From the NCBI GenBank assembly GCA_050747245.1, contig JBOGNO010000013.1, forward strand, positions 1-64,000: DNA of 64,000 nt. The letters are read 5' to 3'. A program made the position numbers and the translations under genes. This DNA is from JBOGNO01 sp050747245. Its GTDB lineage: Bacteria; Acidobacteriota; Terriglobia; Acidiferrales; UBA7541. Positions 27,601-36,390 of the stretch are shown piece by piece; the first letter of the stretch is position 1; each line of letters opens with the position of its first letter. Below the pieces are notes generated by a model. It made no database searches. It saw only the letters and a list, made by a program, of their open reading frames with translations, and had not been told where the DNA came from.

Positions 27601-28233
27601 GAGCTGTCTGAACCAGAGCGAGCTATCCGACATCCACTCTTCCGGAGAAAATCCCAGAAGCGATTGTATTTGCGGGCTGACGTACGTCCATTTTCCCTTG
27701 GGACTTGAATGGGCGATGTAACTGATGGCGGGAAGCTGCTCGACGAGATTGCGATACTTAGTTTCCGCGGCGCGTAGCTCCTCTTCGGTGCGCTTGCGTT
27801 CGGTGATGTCCTGCGCCACGGAGATTACGGCGCGACGCCCGTTGAATTCAAGGCTGTGCGTCGTGACTTCCACGTCGAAAATGTCGCCGTTCTTGCGGCA
27901 ATGCTTCCAGTGTCCAGCGAAGCGCAGGCCGCTCTTCCCTTTTTTCAGGTGCTCGAGAAGCTTGGGAACATCCTCGTTGGGCCTGATATCCGTCAGGTGG
28001 AGAGTGAGGAATTCTCGGCGAGTGTAGCCGTACTGCGCGAGCGCAGCGTCGTTACCTTCGAGAAATTGCAGAGATTCGAGATCGTACACATACATCGGAT
28101 GGGGATTATTGGCGAAGAGAAGTTGGAAACTGCCGGAGTTTGCGGGAAGCCCCTCGCGCTGATTCTCGGCAGACAAAGTTTCGGGCACGCCCGCTTCTTC
28201 CAGCACTGATGCCGGCGTTCTCTTCTGCGACAT
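24616..28233 (-). CDS. Multi-PAS hybrid histidine kinase with receiver domain
   Basis: The 1205-residue soluble sensor has about four PAS domains (roughly 35-545), a GAF domain (about 560-725), a fifth PAS (about 735-845), a HisKA domain with the H-box GGIAHDFNNLL (about 870), an ATPase with GTGLGLATVYG (about 1055), and a C-terminal receiver with LLVEDE and the phospho-acceptor Asp in LLTDVVMQG. No transmembrane segment is evident, so it probably senses a cytoplasmic signal. No output regulator is adjacent. I chose the ATG at 28233; the longer frame to 28287 has no better ribosome site. Confidence 0.88.
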   Translation of the reverse strand: MSQKRTPASVLEEAGVPETLSAENQREGLPANSGSFQLLFANNPHPMYVYDLESLQFLEGNDAALAQYGYTRREFLTLHLTDIRPNEDVPKLLEHLKKGKSGLRFAGHWKHCRKNGDIFDVEVTTHSLEFNGRRAVISVAQDITERKRTEEELRAAETKYRNLVEQLPAISYIAHSSPKGKWTYVSPQIQSLLGFSPEEWMSDSSLWFRQLHPDDRDRIMAEEARQSRTGESYDTEYRMIAREGRIVWFRDRSTLVRDEAGGVVQIQGVLLDITEAKEVEGALERLSRQNELLLNSVGEGIYGVDLDGLCSFANQASVGMLGWRSEELAGKNMHEMLHHSHADGRPYPVEECPIFAAFRDGSTHYVNNEVFWRKDGTCFPVEYTSTPIREEGHLVGAVVTFRDITERLQNEAARRSAEERFRTIFENAVEGFFQTTPDGRYVSINPALARMYGYGSPEELGANVSDIGAQVYVDASRRDAFKRMMDEKGRVEGFEYQVYRRDGAKIWLSENARAVRDARGKLLYYEGTVEEITKRKRDELERQVTLEIIHGVNVTDNLGELLRLIHGSLSKVLSAENCFVALRDPLSDLFHFPFFVDKFDDAPPPTKMGRSCTAYVYRTGRAMLIPQKVFEQLAAEGEVELVGTNSPAWLGVPLRTPSETIGVLVVQHYEDPNAYTERDLEFLTSVGGQIAVAIERKRAESLLRESEARLRVLVEQLPAVLWTTDTELRFTSSLGAGLVRLGLKPNQVVGLTLFDYFETSDQSFLPISAHRKALLGDAQTFSVEWSGGSYACHAEPLRSADGEIVGTICMALDVTDRKQLEAQLRQAQKMEAVGRLAGGIAHDFNNLLMVIQGYTELLVENLEGETSLRRHAEQIHQAAERAAGLTRQLLAFSRKQVLAPKVLNLQAVVSDMEKMLRRLIGEDIELVTVNPPGPWQVRADRSQIEQVILNLAVNARDAMPRGGKLTIETSNVELDHSYAQRHAIVTPGEYVMLAVTDTGCGMDADTQARIFEPFFTTKEKGKGTGLGLATVYGIVKQSGGYIWVYSEIVKGTTFKVYLPRVQEAVSPNEQKKEAASPRHGSETILLVEDEAGVRALAREYLQSSGYTVLEARNGAEALEIAAKHGSEIHLLLTDVVMQGISGRELAENIQKLRPSAKVLFMSGYTDQAIVHHGILAPDTVLLQKPFTLNALSHKLREILDGKKQP

Positions 28234-28552
28234 GCCCTCCGCCTCTCTTCTGCAATCTAGAGCGAACTCAGTTCGCCTACTTCCCAAGATTGCAGGAACT
28301 CAGAATCTCGAGTTTGTGTTCGCGTTCCGGACTGAAACAGGACACAAACCGTCGGTTACCTGTCCATCGAATATGTGGGCATTGCGAAATGCTCTCAACG
28401 GTACTTTCGTACCAAAGTGTCAAAATTTGTCCGATGTGACAACGGCTGTAAGTGCGCGTGGAAAATGGAGAGAAAGCGAAATCACGAAGGAAGTAAACGA
28501 AGAGGCGAGCGGCGCGCGCGGCGAGAGATACTGCGACACAAAAACGCGAGAG
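28234..28552. other. Gap upstream of the hybrid kinase
   Basis: No gene is visible. The stretch has a GGTACTTTCGTACC palindrome near 28400 and a spaced TGTCA..TGACA inverted repeat close by (about 28418-28443). These could be regulatory for the kinase gene, but nothing ties them to a known regulator. Confidence 0.3.
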
Positions 28553-30250
28553 CTAACGCGGCTTTTCGGGCGGCGGCTGGGGAATGGCTTCGCCATCCTT
28601 GCGCGGATCGGAAGCGCCGTAATTTATGCCGGAAGAAAAATCGCGGCGCACCGCCTGTCCGCCGCCCATGTGACCAGAAAAATCGCCGTGCAGTTCAATC
28701 TGATGGCCGCGGCGCGTGAGCTCGGCGCGAACATCGGCGGGAAATCTGCTCTCCATGGGAACGTCGCAGCCGGCGAAAGTTTGTTTCGAAAAGCGCGGGG
28801 CTTCAAGGGCGGCCTGGATGTTCAATCCGAAATCCGCGACATCGGAGACAAATTGCGCGTGGGCCTGGGCCTGATTAAATCCGCCCATAATTCCGAAAGC
28901 GATTTTTTCATCGCCGCGAGTCATAAATGCGGGAATGATGGTGTGCAGCGGGCGCTTGTGTCCGGCAAGCACGTTGGGTGATTTCGGATCGAGAGAAAAG
29001 AGCGCGCCACGATTCTGCAGCGCGAAACCCGCGCCATCGGGGACGAGTCCGGAGCCGAATCCGGAAAAATTGCTCTGGATGAGCGAGACCATGTTTCCCT
29101 CGTGGTCCACGACGGTTAGATAGGTGGTGTCGCCCGCAGTGCCGGGAGGAGTTCCGGCGGAGACATCGCAATTCGCGCGCGCCATGTCAATTTGCTTGGC
29201 GCGTTCGCGCGCGTAATCTTTCGACAATAGCCCTTCGACGGGAATATGCGCGAATTTTGGATCGGCGATGTAACGGAGCAGATCTGCGTAAGCGAGTTTT
29301 TTCGATTCAATCATGACGTGCAGCGCGTCCGCGGAAGAAAATCCAAACTGCGCAATCGGAAATTGCTCCATGAGATTCAGCATTTCCAGCGCGGCGATTC
29401 CCTGCCCGTTCGGCGGGATTTCGTAAACCTTCCAGCCGCGATAGGTGGTGGAAATCGGCTCGACCCATTCCGCGGAAAAGTCTTCTAAGTCCGCTGAGGT
29501 CATCGCGCCGCCCAATTTATTTTCGACGGCGACTATCTTGCGTGCAGGCTCGCCTTTGTAGAAGCCGTCGCGGCCGCCGCGCAAGATTTCGCCGAGCGAA
29601 TTCGCGAGATCGGGGTTGCTGAAAATTTCCCCCGCGCGCGGCGCGCGTCCCTGAGGCAAATAAGTTTTCGCGGCGCTCGCATCTTTTTCGATCCCGGGCT
29701 GCTCCACGGCCCACACTGCGGCAGTGAGCTCGGTCACAGGGAAGCCTTCGCGCGCGTAGCGAATCGCGGGAGCAAGGACTTCGGAAAAATTCTTGCGGCC
29801 GAATCGCGAGAGAAGTTTCGACCAGCCTTCGACGGCGCCGGGAACGGTGACGGTGTCAATTCCGCGCTCAGGCATTTTTGTCACGCCCTTCTTGGCGAGG
29901 AATTCCGGCGTCAAATTTTTCGGCGCCCAGCCGCTAGCGTTCAGGCCGTACAGCTTCGAAGTTTTTGCGTCGTAAACGATGGCGAAAAGATCTCCGCCGA
30001 CGCCGTTCATCATGGGAGCGACCACACCCATGACGGCGTTCGCGGCAACGGCGGCATCCACGGCATTTCCGCCGCGCGAGAGAATTTCGACTCCGGCTTG
30101 CGCGGCGAGCGGACTTTCCGCGGCGACGATGCCGTAGCGCGTCATCACCATCGAGCGGGCTTGCGAGCGATCCTGGGCGTGCGTGCCGAAAGTGAACATT
30201 CCCGCTCCTACCAGCACCGTGCCAATGATGAGCCAGAAAAGTGTGCGCAT
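28553..30250 (-). CDS. ggt: Gamma-glutamyltransferase (gamma-glutamyl hydrolase)
   Basis: The 565-residue precursor has a signal peptide (about 1-26) and the Ntn-hydrolase layout of gamma-glutamyltransferases. The self-cleavage nucleophile is Thr375 in GDTTYLTVVDHEGNMVS. The large subunit carries NAVDAAVAANAVMGVV near the start, and the small subunit ends with GRRGH-like and GGG motifs. It should cleave gamma-glutamyl bonds of glutathione or peptides in the periplasm. GGA lies 8 bases before the ATG. It may help recycle the products of the ligase cluster at 13-18 kb, but that is only a guess. Confidence 0.88.
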   Translation of the reverse strand: MRTLFWLIIGTVLVGAGMFTFGTHAQDRSQARSMVMTRYGIVAAESPLAAQAGVEILSRGGNAVDAAVAANAVMGVVAPMMNGVGGDLFAIVYDAKTSKLYGLNASGWAPKNLTPEFLAKKGVTKMPERGIDTVTVPGAVEGWSKLLSRFGRKNFSEVLAPAIRYAREGFPVTELTAAVWAVEQPGIEKDASAAKTYLPQGRAPRAGEIFSNPDLANSLGEILRGGRDGFYKGEPARKIVAVENKLGGAMTSADLEDFSAEWVEPISTTYRGWKVYEIPPNGQGIAALEMLNLMEQFPIAQFGFSSADALHVMIESKKLAYADLLRYIADPKFAHIPVEGLLSKDYARERAKQIDMARANCDVSAGTPPGTAGDTTYLTVVDHEGNMVSLIQSNFSGFGSGLVPDGAGFALQNRGALFSLDPKSPNVLAGHKRPLHTIIPAFMTRGDEKIAFGIMGGFNQAQAHAQFVSDVADFGLNIQAALEAPRFSKQTFAGCDVPMESRFPADVRAELTRRGHQIELHGDFSGHMGGGQAVRRDFSSGINYGASDPRKDGEAIPQPPPEKPR

Positions 30251-30400
30251 CTCATTTTCCGGGCGCTAGACTACTCGCCGACGGTTTCCGTGTCCAGTGG
30301 CGGGGGCCGGGATGGCTTTGCCGGGTCGTTCGACGGACGGTCGCTAGGAGCTGACGCGGGCGATCGAATGGCCTCCGCCGGATTTCCCTAAATTGCGATT

Positions 30401-30482
30401 GTGTCTCGATTAGAATTGGGCTCCTCCTTTTGTTTTCAATGAGATAGGGGCAATGTTGTTTCCGGGTGTGTCTCGATTAGAA
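30401..30482 (+). repeat. 82-bp dispersed element, copy A
   Basis: The copy starts and ends with the same direct repeat, TGTCTCGATTAGAA (30402-30415 and 30469-30482), around a core with TTTGTTTTCAATGAGATA. It matches copy C (57631) at the same 82-base length with high identity. Not coding. Confidence 0.7.
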
Positions 30483-30580
30483 ATTTGGGGGCCGGAAGCG
30501 GGCGTCAGCCGGATGGGGGCTGAGGGGGAGAACTCCCAATTTGAAATGGGGTTAATTGGGACTGCGCAGAATTTTTTATT

Positions 30581-30662
30581 TGTCCCGATTAGACTGACCT
30601 CCCGTTGTTTGTTTTCAATGAGATACATGCGTTTCTATTCGTGAGGGTGTCCCGATTAGAAA
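30581..30662 (+). repeat. 82-bp dispersed element, copy B
   Basis: This is a diverged copy 180 bases after copy A. Both ends carry TGTCCCGATTAGA instead of TGTCTCGATTAGA, and the core keeps TTTGTTTTCAATGAGATA. A further lone CGATTAGAA half-unit is near 30718. The rest of the 30251-30876 gap shows a GGCGGGG/CCCCGCC hairpin near 30690-30708 and no gene. Confidence 0.6.
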
Positions 30663-30876
30663 TCGCCTCCTGCCTATAAAGTTCGAAAGGCGGGGTGGCG
30701 GCCCCGCCCTCCGGTACGATTAGAATTTTTAACCCTTCGAGAACCCCAAAACCGCTAATGGTTTGAGGCTGCGTGACTTGCAGCGTCAAAAGGCATTATA
30801 GCATGGTCTAACGGAAAAGTAAAGTAATAGTACCAAGAAAGTGGCGGGGCAGTATGCTTGGCTGTTCGCTTCGCTC

Positions 30877-31704
30877 CTATGGCTGGTCAATGGCCCTGTC
30901 CGCTTCCTGGGCCATCAAGTCTCTGACGTCGGACCGAAACCCTGCGATCCAAGTCTTGATTGCTCCTTCAAGGTTATCAGTCCTGAGGATGGGGTTTCCG
31001 ACTCCCGTCACAAAGCACATGCTCCGAAGCTTGGAGGAGATTTGTTTGCCCACCAGCAACCGAAACCCGACGCCTAACACAACCAAATTGTAGGCGTGAT
31101 GGGAATCGATACGCCCACCATATGGCGTCAGGGAAACGCCGGTGACAGCAGTTTTGTTCTCCGGCACAAATACCAAGAGGATGCAGTTGCTGGGGAATTG
31201 TGCTTTCCGCATGAGAAATTTTCGCAGTAGTTCTTGGTATGGACCCAATTGAATAGGCTGGCTCTTGGCCCCTGCGATCTGCCATTGATGAACCGAGGCA
31301 CGCCAGTACATGCTAGCAGCGAAATAAGTGAGGGCAGTCATGTTGACCTGTGGAATTTCGGCCGCGTGATAGACCTTGACCTGCGAGTGAAGGATTTTGT
31401 GGTGCCTTGCGGTTTCCAGAGTAGTGGCCAAAGCGAATTGGTCCTTTCTCCAGCAGAATTTCAAGAACCAATCCTCCCCGTTTTGGTTGAGGCGCTGCTC
31501 GCAGTCGCGACAGAGAAGGTAGTCGGACACCTGTTTGGAGTCTTGCTGAACGCCGTTAGAGTTGAATATGAGTGGGTTGGGATTGGCCTGCATCTCATCC
31601 CGAATGACACGGTAGACGCCAGCGGGGAGGAAATGACTTTTTTGTAGCTCTTGACCATCCTGTTTGCAGAGAGCGCACTTACCGATCCTTGACACAGATA
31701 TCAT
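30877..31704 (-). CDS. Hypothetical zinc-finger (HNH-like) protein
   Basis: The 275-residue protein has a CALC pair near residue 10, SHFLPAGVYR near 24, and a second CRDC pair near 65 with ERQ-like EQRLNQNGEDWF. This looks like a zinc-ribbon scaffold related to HNH endonucleases, but the catalytic HNH residues are not clearly present. The remaining 200 residues match nothing I recognise. It sits alone beside the 82-bp elements, and its base use is less GC-rich than its neighbours, suggesting acquisition. Confidence 0.6.
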   Translation of the reverse strand: MISVSRIGKCALCKQDGQELQKSHFLPAGVYRVIRDEMQANPNPLIFNSNGVQQDSKQVSDYLLCRDCEQRLNQNGEDWFLKFCWRKDQFALATTLETARHHKILHSQVKVYHAAEIPQVNMTALTYFAASMYWRASVHQWQIAGAKSQPIQLGPYQELLRKFLMRKAQFPSNCILLVFVPENKTAVTGVSLTPYGGRIDSHHAYNLVVLGVGFRLLVGKQISSKLRSMCFVTGVGNPILRTDNLEGAIKTWIAGFRSDVRDLMAQEADRAIDQP

Positions 31705-31895
31705 GGTATTAGATATTAACGATGGTATCAGAAACTATTCGATCGCGTCATGCCCCCGCTCCTAACCTTGCCATGTCCCGCGCAGTTGCCTATTTTCCTA
31801 TGCGTCCTCAACTAACAAGTAGGGCCTCATTGCGGCCTACGCGGGTACGTGGGATGATTCTGCTTCTCCCGTTTCATGACGTCAGGAGGTGCTTT

Positions 31896-32486
31896 ATGCG
31901 GTTCGGGGTATTCACCGCATTGGTGTTGATCCTTTCCGGAAGGCTGTTCGGGCAGGAAGTCACCATAGTTCCGCCCGAGCAGGCCCAGAAATTGCTCCAA
32001 GATCTGATCCCGGCGAAGAAGAAATTTGTGACGATCAATGCGTATGTAGCTGGAACCTTTGTTACGAAGAAGGACCTCGGTATGTCCTGTTCCTCTTCCT
32101 CGTCAGGGTCGATTTCGGGAACCGTAGATGACAATGGAGAGATCAGGGGGCAGACGGACTCAAGCGGTTCATCGCATTGCCGCGAGAGGTACATTTATTA
32201 CAACCGAATGATGTTGGGCCTCCAAGATGCTAGCGACCCCGACTCCGCCTATATGGTGACCGCTGAGTGCGCCGAAAAATGGGTCTGGGATCACTGCCAA
32301 ATGCCCGAAAAGGGCACAATATGGCCGGTTGTTATTGAGGCCGGAAAGCACGGAACGTTTGACATTTACGAGGCTGTGCCGCCGTCCAGGCTAGGCGGTA
32401 AGTGGCAGAAGGCGGCCAGGTTTCATGTTTTGGATGTGTCCCATGTCAAGCATCTAAAGGAAGCTGCGAAAGGGAAACAGCAATGA
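31896..32486 (+). CDS. Secreted hypothetical protein
   Basis: The 196-residue product has a clear signal peptide (cleavage near LFGQE, residue 20), a Ser-rich stretch with CSSSSSGS, and four or five cysteines, including DSAYMVTAECAEKWVWDHCQ, that could form disulfides. A perfect AGGAGG lies 7 bases before the ATG at 31896, so this start is firm; the frame upstream to 31722 is not coding. I do not recognise the family. Confidence 0.68.
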   Translation: MRFGVFTALVLILSGRLFGQEVTIVPPEQAQKLLQDLIPAKKKFVTINAYVAGTFVTKKDLGMSCSSSSSGSISGTVDDNGEIRGQTDSSGSSHCRERYIYYNRMMLGLQDASDPDSAYMVTAECAEKWVWDHCQMPEKGTIWPVVIEAGKHGTFDIYEAVPPSRLGGKWQKAARFHVLDVSHVKHLKEAAKGKQQ

Positions 32487-32596
32487 GAGGCAAATCGATT
32501 CAAGCGATTTTGCTAGCGGTTCGGCTGAATTGTCTTGCGCTCCTGGGAGCTCTCGGGTCGGCCTGTGGGGACAAAGTTCTTAGTGTGAATGCGGGA

Positions 32597-33815
32597 CGAA
32601 GAGTTTGATTGGAGTTTCTTCCCTCTGGCATGTTGCGGGCGCAACGCCCCAGTGAAAGTCCCGCCACACCGCTGGCGGGCACGCATCGGGGCTCTGAATG
32701 ACACCAAAAGCGAGGAGGCGCGAAGGATCGGGATCGCAACGGAAAGTAGAAACTAGAAATCAAAAGTCAGAAGTGAAGCGAAAAGAAGAAGCAGATCCCT
32801 CCGCTTCGGTCGGGATGACACCAAGGGCGAGAGAGCGGCCGATTGATAAGGCTGCGGACGATGGATCGCGTGCGCGGAAGGCGAGAACCAAGCATCGCAG
32901 ATTTGAAATTTGAGATTTCAGAGAAAGCAAAGGCAAAGGCCCCACCCTTCGTCCCGCAGAAGCTTCCGGGACGCAAGCATCGCGCTGCGCGAAGGATGGG
33001 CACCCAGTTCACACCGAGGAAGGAGGACGAAGAGTTTGATCGGAGATTCTTCGCCCCGATGCGAACCATCGGGCTCTGAATGACGCCAAAGGCGAAAAGC
33101 AGATCCCTCCGCTTCGGTCGGGATGACACAAAAAAACAGAAGGCGACGACTGAAACCATGGCGCTTCGCGCGGCGGCTTCCCAAAATCGCAAATTCGAAA
33201 TTTGAGATTTCAGAGAAGGCAAAGGCCCTGGAAGGAGGACGATGAATTTAATCGGAGATTCTACGCCCCGATGCGAGGCATCGGGGCTCTGAAGGACACC
33301 AAAGGCGAGGAGACGCGAAGGATGGGGCACCCAGTTCACACCAAGGAAGGAGGACGAAGAGTTTGATCGGAGATTCTTCGCCCCGATGCGAACCATCGGG
33401 GCTCTGAAGGACACCAAAGGCGAAAAGCAGATCCTCGACCCGCAGAAGGATCCGACCCCGACTAACAGCGTCGGGGTGCAAAGATCGCAGACGCAAAGGG
33501 CGAGACTACGCTTGGGATGAGAAGGAGTGGAGAGCCTGAGCGTGCGGGCGCAGCGAGCAGCGCCCCTACCAGGCAGGGAGAGCTCACCGGAATCGAGAGC
33601 CAAGTTCTGCACACATGCCCGATGAAGTCCATCGGCGTGAACTCCGCCGGCAGGTGGGGCACCCAAAGGCTAAGTCGAAAACCGCCCCGACCCCGTCAGA
33701 GTATGTCGAGGTAAATTCCAGGCATCGGGGCTCTGAAGGACACCCAAAGCGAACAGCAGATCCCTCCGCTTCGGTCGGGGTGACACCAAAGGCAATCAAA
33801 CGCGAAGAGTTAGCC
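32597..33815. repeat. 1.2-kb cluster of intergenic hairpin repeats
   Basis: No gene is seen here. The stretch is a patchwork of a few repeat units. A unit with TTTGATCGGAGATTCTTCGCCCCGATG..CATCGGGGCTCTGAA..GACACCAAAGGCGA occurs near 33035, 33240 and 33352, with pieces near 32597 and 33720. GCAGATCCCTCCGCTTCGGTCGGGATGACAC occurs near 32790, 33099 and 33755. GAAGGATGGG(G)CACCCAGTTCACACC occurs near 32991 and 33318. Short segments of AAATTTGAGATTTCAGAGAA separate some units. All are related to the repeats at 2.7 kb and 41.5 kb. Confidence 0.72.
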
Positions 33816-33880
33816 CCCGGCGTACTGATAAGCAGCAACGGAGGCGGCACAGTTTGGAGGAGGAGGGGGCGTCCAGTAGA

Positions 33881-36298
33881 ATGGGAGCGGGGTTTGTGGC
33901 AGGCAAGACGCTGGTTCCCATGGAAAAAACCGGGGCGGCGCAGAAGGACGAGGCCATCTCGACAGCTGCGCCGGCAGAAATCGAGCAGATTGTGCATGCG
34001 GAGCATGCGGACCCATTCCGCGTGCTGGGGCCGCATTCCGTCGAGGTGAACGGCAGGACGCGGCTGTGCATCCGCGTGTTTCAGCCACGCGCGGAAGAAG
34101 TAATGATCGAATGGAATCCCCGGCGCCCCGATGAAAATCGTATCGGGGCAAGTGCCTCGGGGACCTCCGCACGGGGGCAGACAAAGTTTCCCGCAACGGA
34201 ATTGCACTCCGGCGCGAAGACGGCTGCGACGCGGCCGCACGCCGGCACGAGATTTCCTGCAACGCAATTGCATACGGACGGATTCTTTGAGGCCATTCTG
34301 CCCGCGGAAATCGCTCCGGAAGAGGCCGCGCCCGAAAGCTACCGAATCGTGATTCTCTACGACAGCGGTCACGTGGAGCAGCGGTTCGACGCCTATGCGT
34401 TCCCGGCGCAACTGACGGATTACGACCTGCACTTGATGGGCGAAGGGACGCATTACCTGAAGTACGAAAAGCTGGGCGCGCACGTGCGCGAGTGCTCCGG
34501 GGTGCGCGGGGCGCATTTCGCGGTGTGGGCTCCGAACGCGCGGCGGGTGAGCGTGGTGGGGGATTTCAACGCCTGGGACGGGCGGGTGAATCCGCTGCGT
34601 TCGCGCGGCAACTCCGGGACGTGGGAGATATTTTTGCCCGGGCTCGACGAAGGATGGATCTACAAGTTCGAGATTCAATCGCGACTGGGAGGCCCGCCGA
34701 CGCTCAAGGCCGACCCGTATGCTTTTGCGGCGGAGCTGCGGCCGAAAACGGGCTCGGTGGTTTACAACATCGAGGGCTACGAGTGGAACGACCGCGCGTG
34801 GCTTGAGGCGCGGGCCAAGAGCGAAGGGTTTCGCAAGCCGATTTCAATTTATGAGGTGCACCTCGGGTCGTGGCGGCGCTCTTCTCCAGGAAACCGCTGG
34901 CTGACGTACCGGGAACTGGCGGGCGGGCTGCTGCCGTACGTGAAGAAGATGGGCTACACGCACATCGAGCTGATGCCGGTGATGGAGCATCCCTTCGACG
35001 GATCGTGGGGCTACCAAACGGTGGGCTACTACGCGGCTACGAGCCGGTATGGTTCGCCGAAGGACTTCATGTACCTGATCGACCGCTGCCACCAGGAAGG
35101 GATTGGCGTGCTGCTCGACTGGACGCCGGCGCATTTTCCGCGCGACGCGCACGGGCTGGGATTTTTTGACGGCACGCACCTCTACGAGCACGCCGACCCG
35201 CGCATGGGCGAGCATCCGGACTGGGGCACGATGGTTTTCAATTACGGGCGCAACGAAGTGCAGAATTTTTTGATTTCGAATGCGCTCTTCTGGCTGGACA
35301 AATACCACGCGGACGGGCTGCGAGTGGACGCGGTGGCTTCGATGCTGTACCTGGATTATTCGCGGAAGGCCGGGCAGTGGGTGCCCAACGCTTACGGCGG
35401 GAGAGAAAATCTGGAAGCGATTGCGTTTATCCGGAGATTGAACGAGGTGGTACACGAGCGGCACCTCGGAGCGCTGACGATCGCGGAGGAATCCACTTCG
35501 TGGCCGGCGGTCTCGAAGCCTACGTACGTCGGAGGGCTGGGATTCGATTTCAAGTGGAATATGGGTTGGATGAACGACACGCTGCGATATTTTTCGCGCG
35601 ATTCCGTCTTCCGCAAGTACCACCAGAACGAGCTGACATTTTCGATGCTCTACGCATTCAGCGAGAATTTTTTGCTGCCGCTTTCGCACGACGAGGTGGT
35701 GCACGGGAAAAGCGCGCTCCTGAGCAAGATGCCCGGAGACGACTGGAGAAAATTCGCGAACCTGCGGCTGCTTTACGGATACATGTACGCGCATCCCGGG
35801 AAGAAGCTGCTTTTCATGGGCGGCGAAATCGCGCAATGGCGCGAGTGGTCGCACGAAATGAGCCTGGACTGGCATTTGATGGAGTATGCGCCGCACCGCG
35901 GGATCGCGCGGCTGGTGGAGGATTTGAACCACGTTTACAAGGGCGAGGCGGCGCTGTGGGAAGTGGATGGGGACTGGACAGGGTTCGAGTGGATCGATCC
36001 GAACGATGCGGAAGCGAGCGTGCTGAGTTTCGTGCGCCGCGCGAAGGACGCGAAAGATTTTGTGCTGGTGGTATGCAATTTTACTCCGATCGTGCGCGAA
36101 GGATACCGCGTCGGCGTGCCGGAGTCGGGGTTCTACAGGGAAATCCTCAATACCGATTCGGAGAATTATGGCGGTTCGAACGTTGGGAACGCGGGCGGGT
36201 TCGAGGCCGAAGCGATTCCCGCGTCCGGGCGGCCGTATTCGCTGAGTTTAAGGTTGCCGCCGCTCGCGGCGGTGTATTTCAAGCTGCGGCGAGATTAG
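33881..36298 (+). CDS. glgB: 1,4-alpha-glucan branching enzyme with in-frame repeat insertion
   Basis: The roughly 805-residue protein has the order of GlgB: an N-terminal CBM48-like domain, a second CBM48 (HFAVWAPNARRVSVVGDFNAWDG), the GH13 barrel, and a C-terminal beta domain. Catalytic residues are the nucleophile Asp in DGLRVDAVAS, the acid/base Glu in IAEESTSWP and LSHDEVVHGK. It should build alpha-1,6 branches in glycogen. The first CBM48 domain is broken by about 40 extra residues (34126-34256). ATGs at 33881 and 33920 and a TTG at 33854 are possible starts; GGAGG upstream favours 33881. No other glycogen gene is adjacent. Confidence 0.88.
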   Translation: MGAGFVAGKTLVPMEKTGAAQKDEAISTAAPAEIEQIVHAEHADPFRVLGPHSVEVNGRTRLCIRVFQPRAEEVMIEWNPRRPDENRIGASASGTSARGQTKFPATELHSGAKTAATRPHAGTRFPATQLHTDGFFEAILPAEIAPEEAAPESYRIVILYDSGHVEQRFDAYAFPAQLTDYDLHLMGEGTHYLKYEKLGAHVRECSGVRGAHFAVWAPNARRVSVVGDFNAWDGRVNPLRSRGNSGTWEIFLPGLDEGWIYKFEIQSRLGGPPTLKADPYAFAAELRPKTGSVVYNIEGYEWNDRAWLEARAKSEGFRKPISIYEVHLGSWRRSSPGNRWLTYRELAGGLLPYVKKMGYTHIELMPVMEHPFDGSWGYQTVGYYAATSRYGSPKDFMYLIDRCHQEGIGVLLDWTPAHFPRDAHGLGFFDGTHLYEHADPRMGEHPDWGTMVFNYGRNEVQNFLISNALFWLDKYHADGLRVDAVASMLYLDYSRKAGQWVPNAYGGRENLEAIAFIRRLNEVVHERHLGALTIAEESTSWPAVSKPTYVGGLGFDFKWNMGWMNDTLRYFSRDSVFRKYHQNELTFSMLYAFSENFLLPLSHDEVVHGKSALLSKMPGDDWRKFANLRLLYGYMYAHPGKKLLFMGGEIAQWREWSHEMSLDWHLMEYAPHRGIARLVEDLNHVYKGEAALWEVDGDWTGFEWIDPNDAEASVLSFVRRAKDAKDFVLVVCNFTPIVREGYRVGVPESGFYREILNTDSENYGGSNVGNAGGFEAEAIPASGRPYSLSLRLPPLAAVYFKLRRD
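34126..34270 (+). repeat. Hairpin repeat plus 66-bp tandem duplication inside glgB
   Basis: A CCCCGAT (34126-34132) / ATCGGGG (34142-34148) hairpin matches the intergenic repeats just upstream. It is followed by a 66-base duplication: TTTCCCGCAACGGAATTGCA at 34187 recurs as TTTCCTGCAACGCAATTGCA at 34253. Both keep the reading frame. Confidence 0.65.
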
Positions 36299-36390
36299 TC
36301 CTGCCGAGTAGTCCTGACTGGCTCCTCCTGAAAGAAATCGGGAACTTTTGCTGCGACGGTTGCGTAACGTCATGGCAGGAGGAGATCAAA

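Noticed and set aside
30401..30662. CRISPR array from the spaced TGTC(T/C)CGATTAGA repeats
   Set aside because: Only four repeats in two pairs, and the stretches between paired repeats resemble each other rather than being unique spacers; no cas genes.
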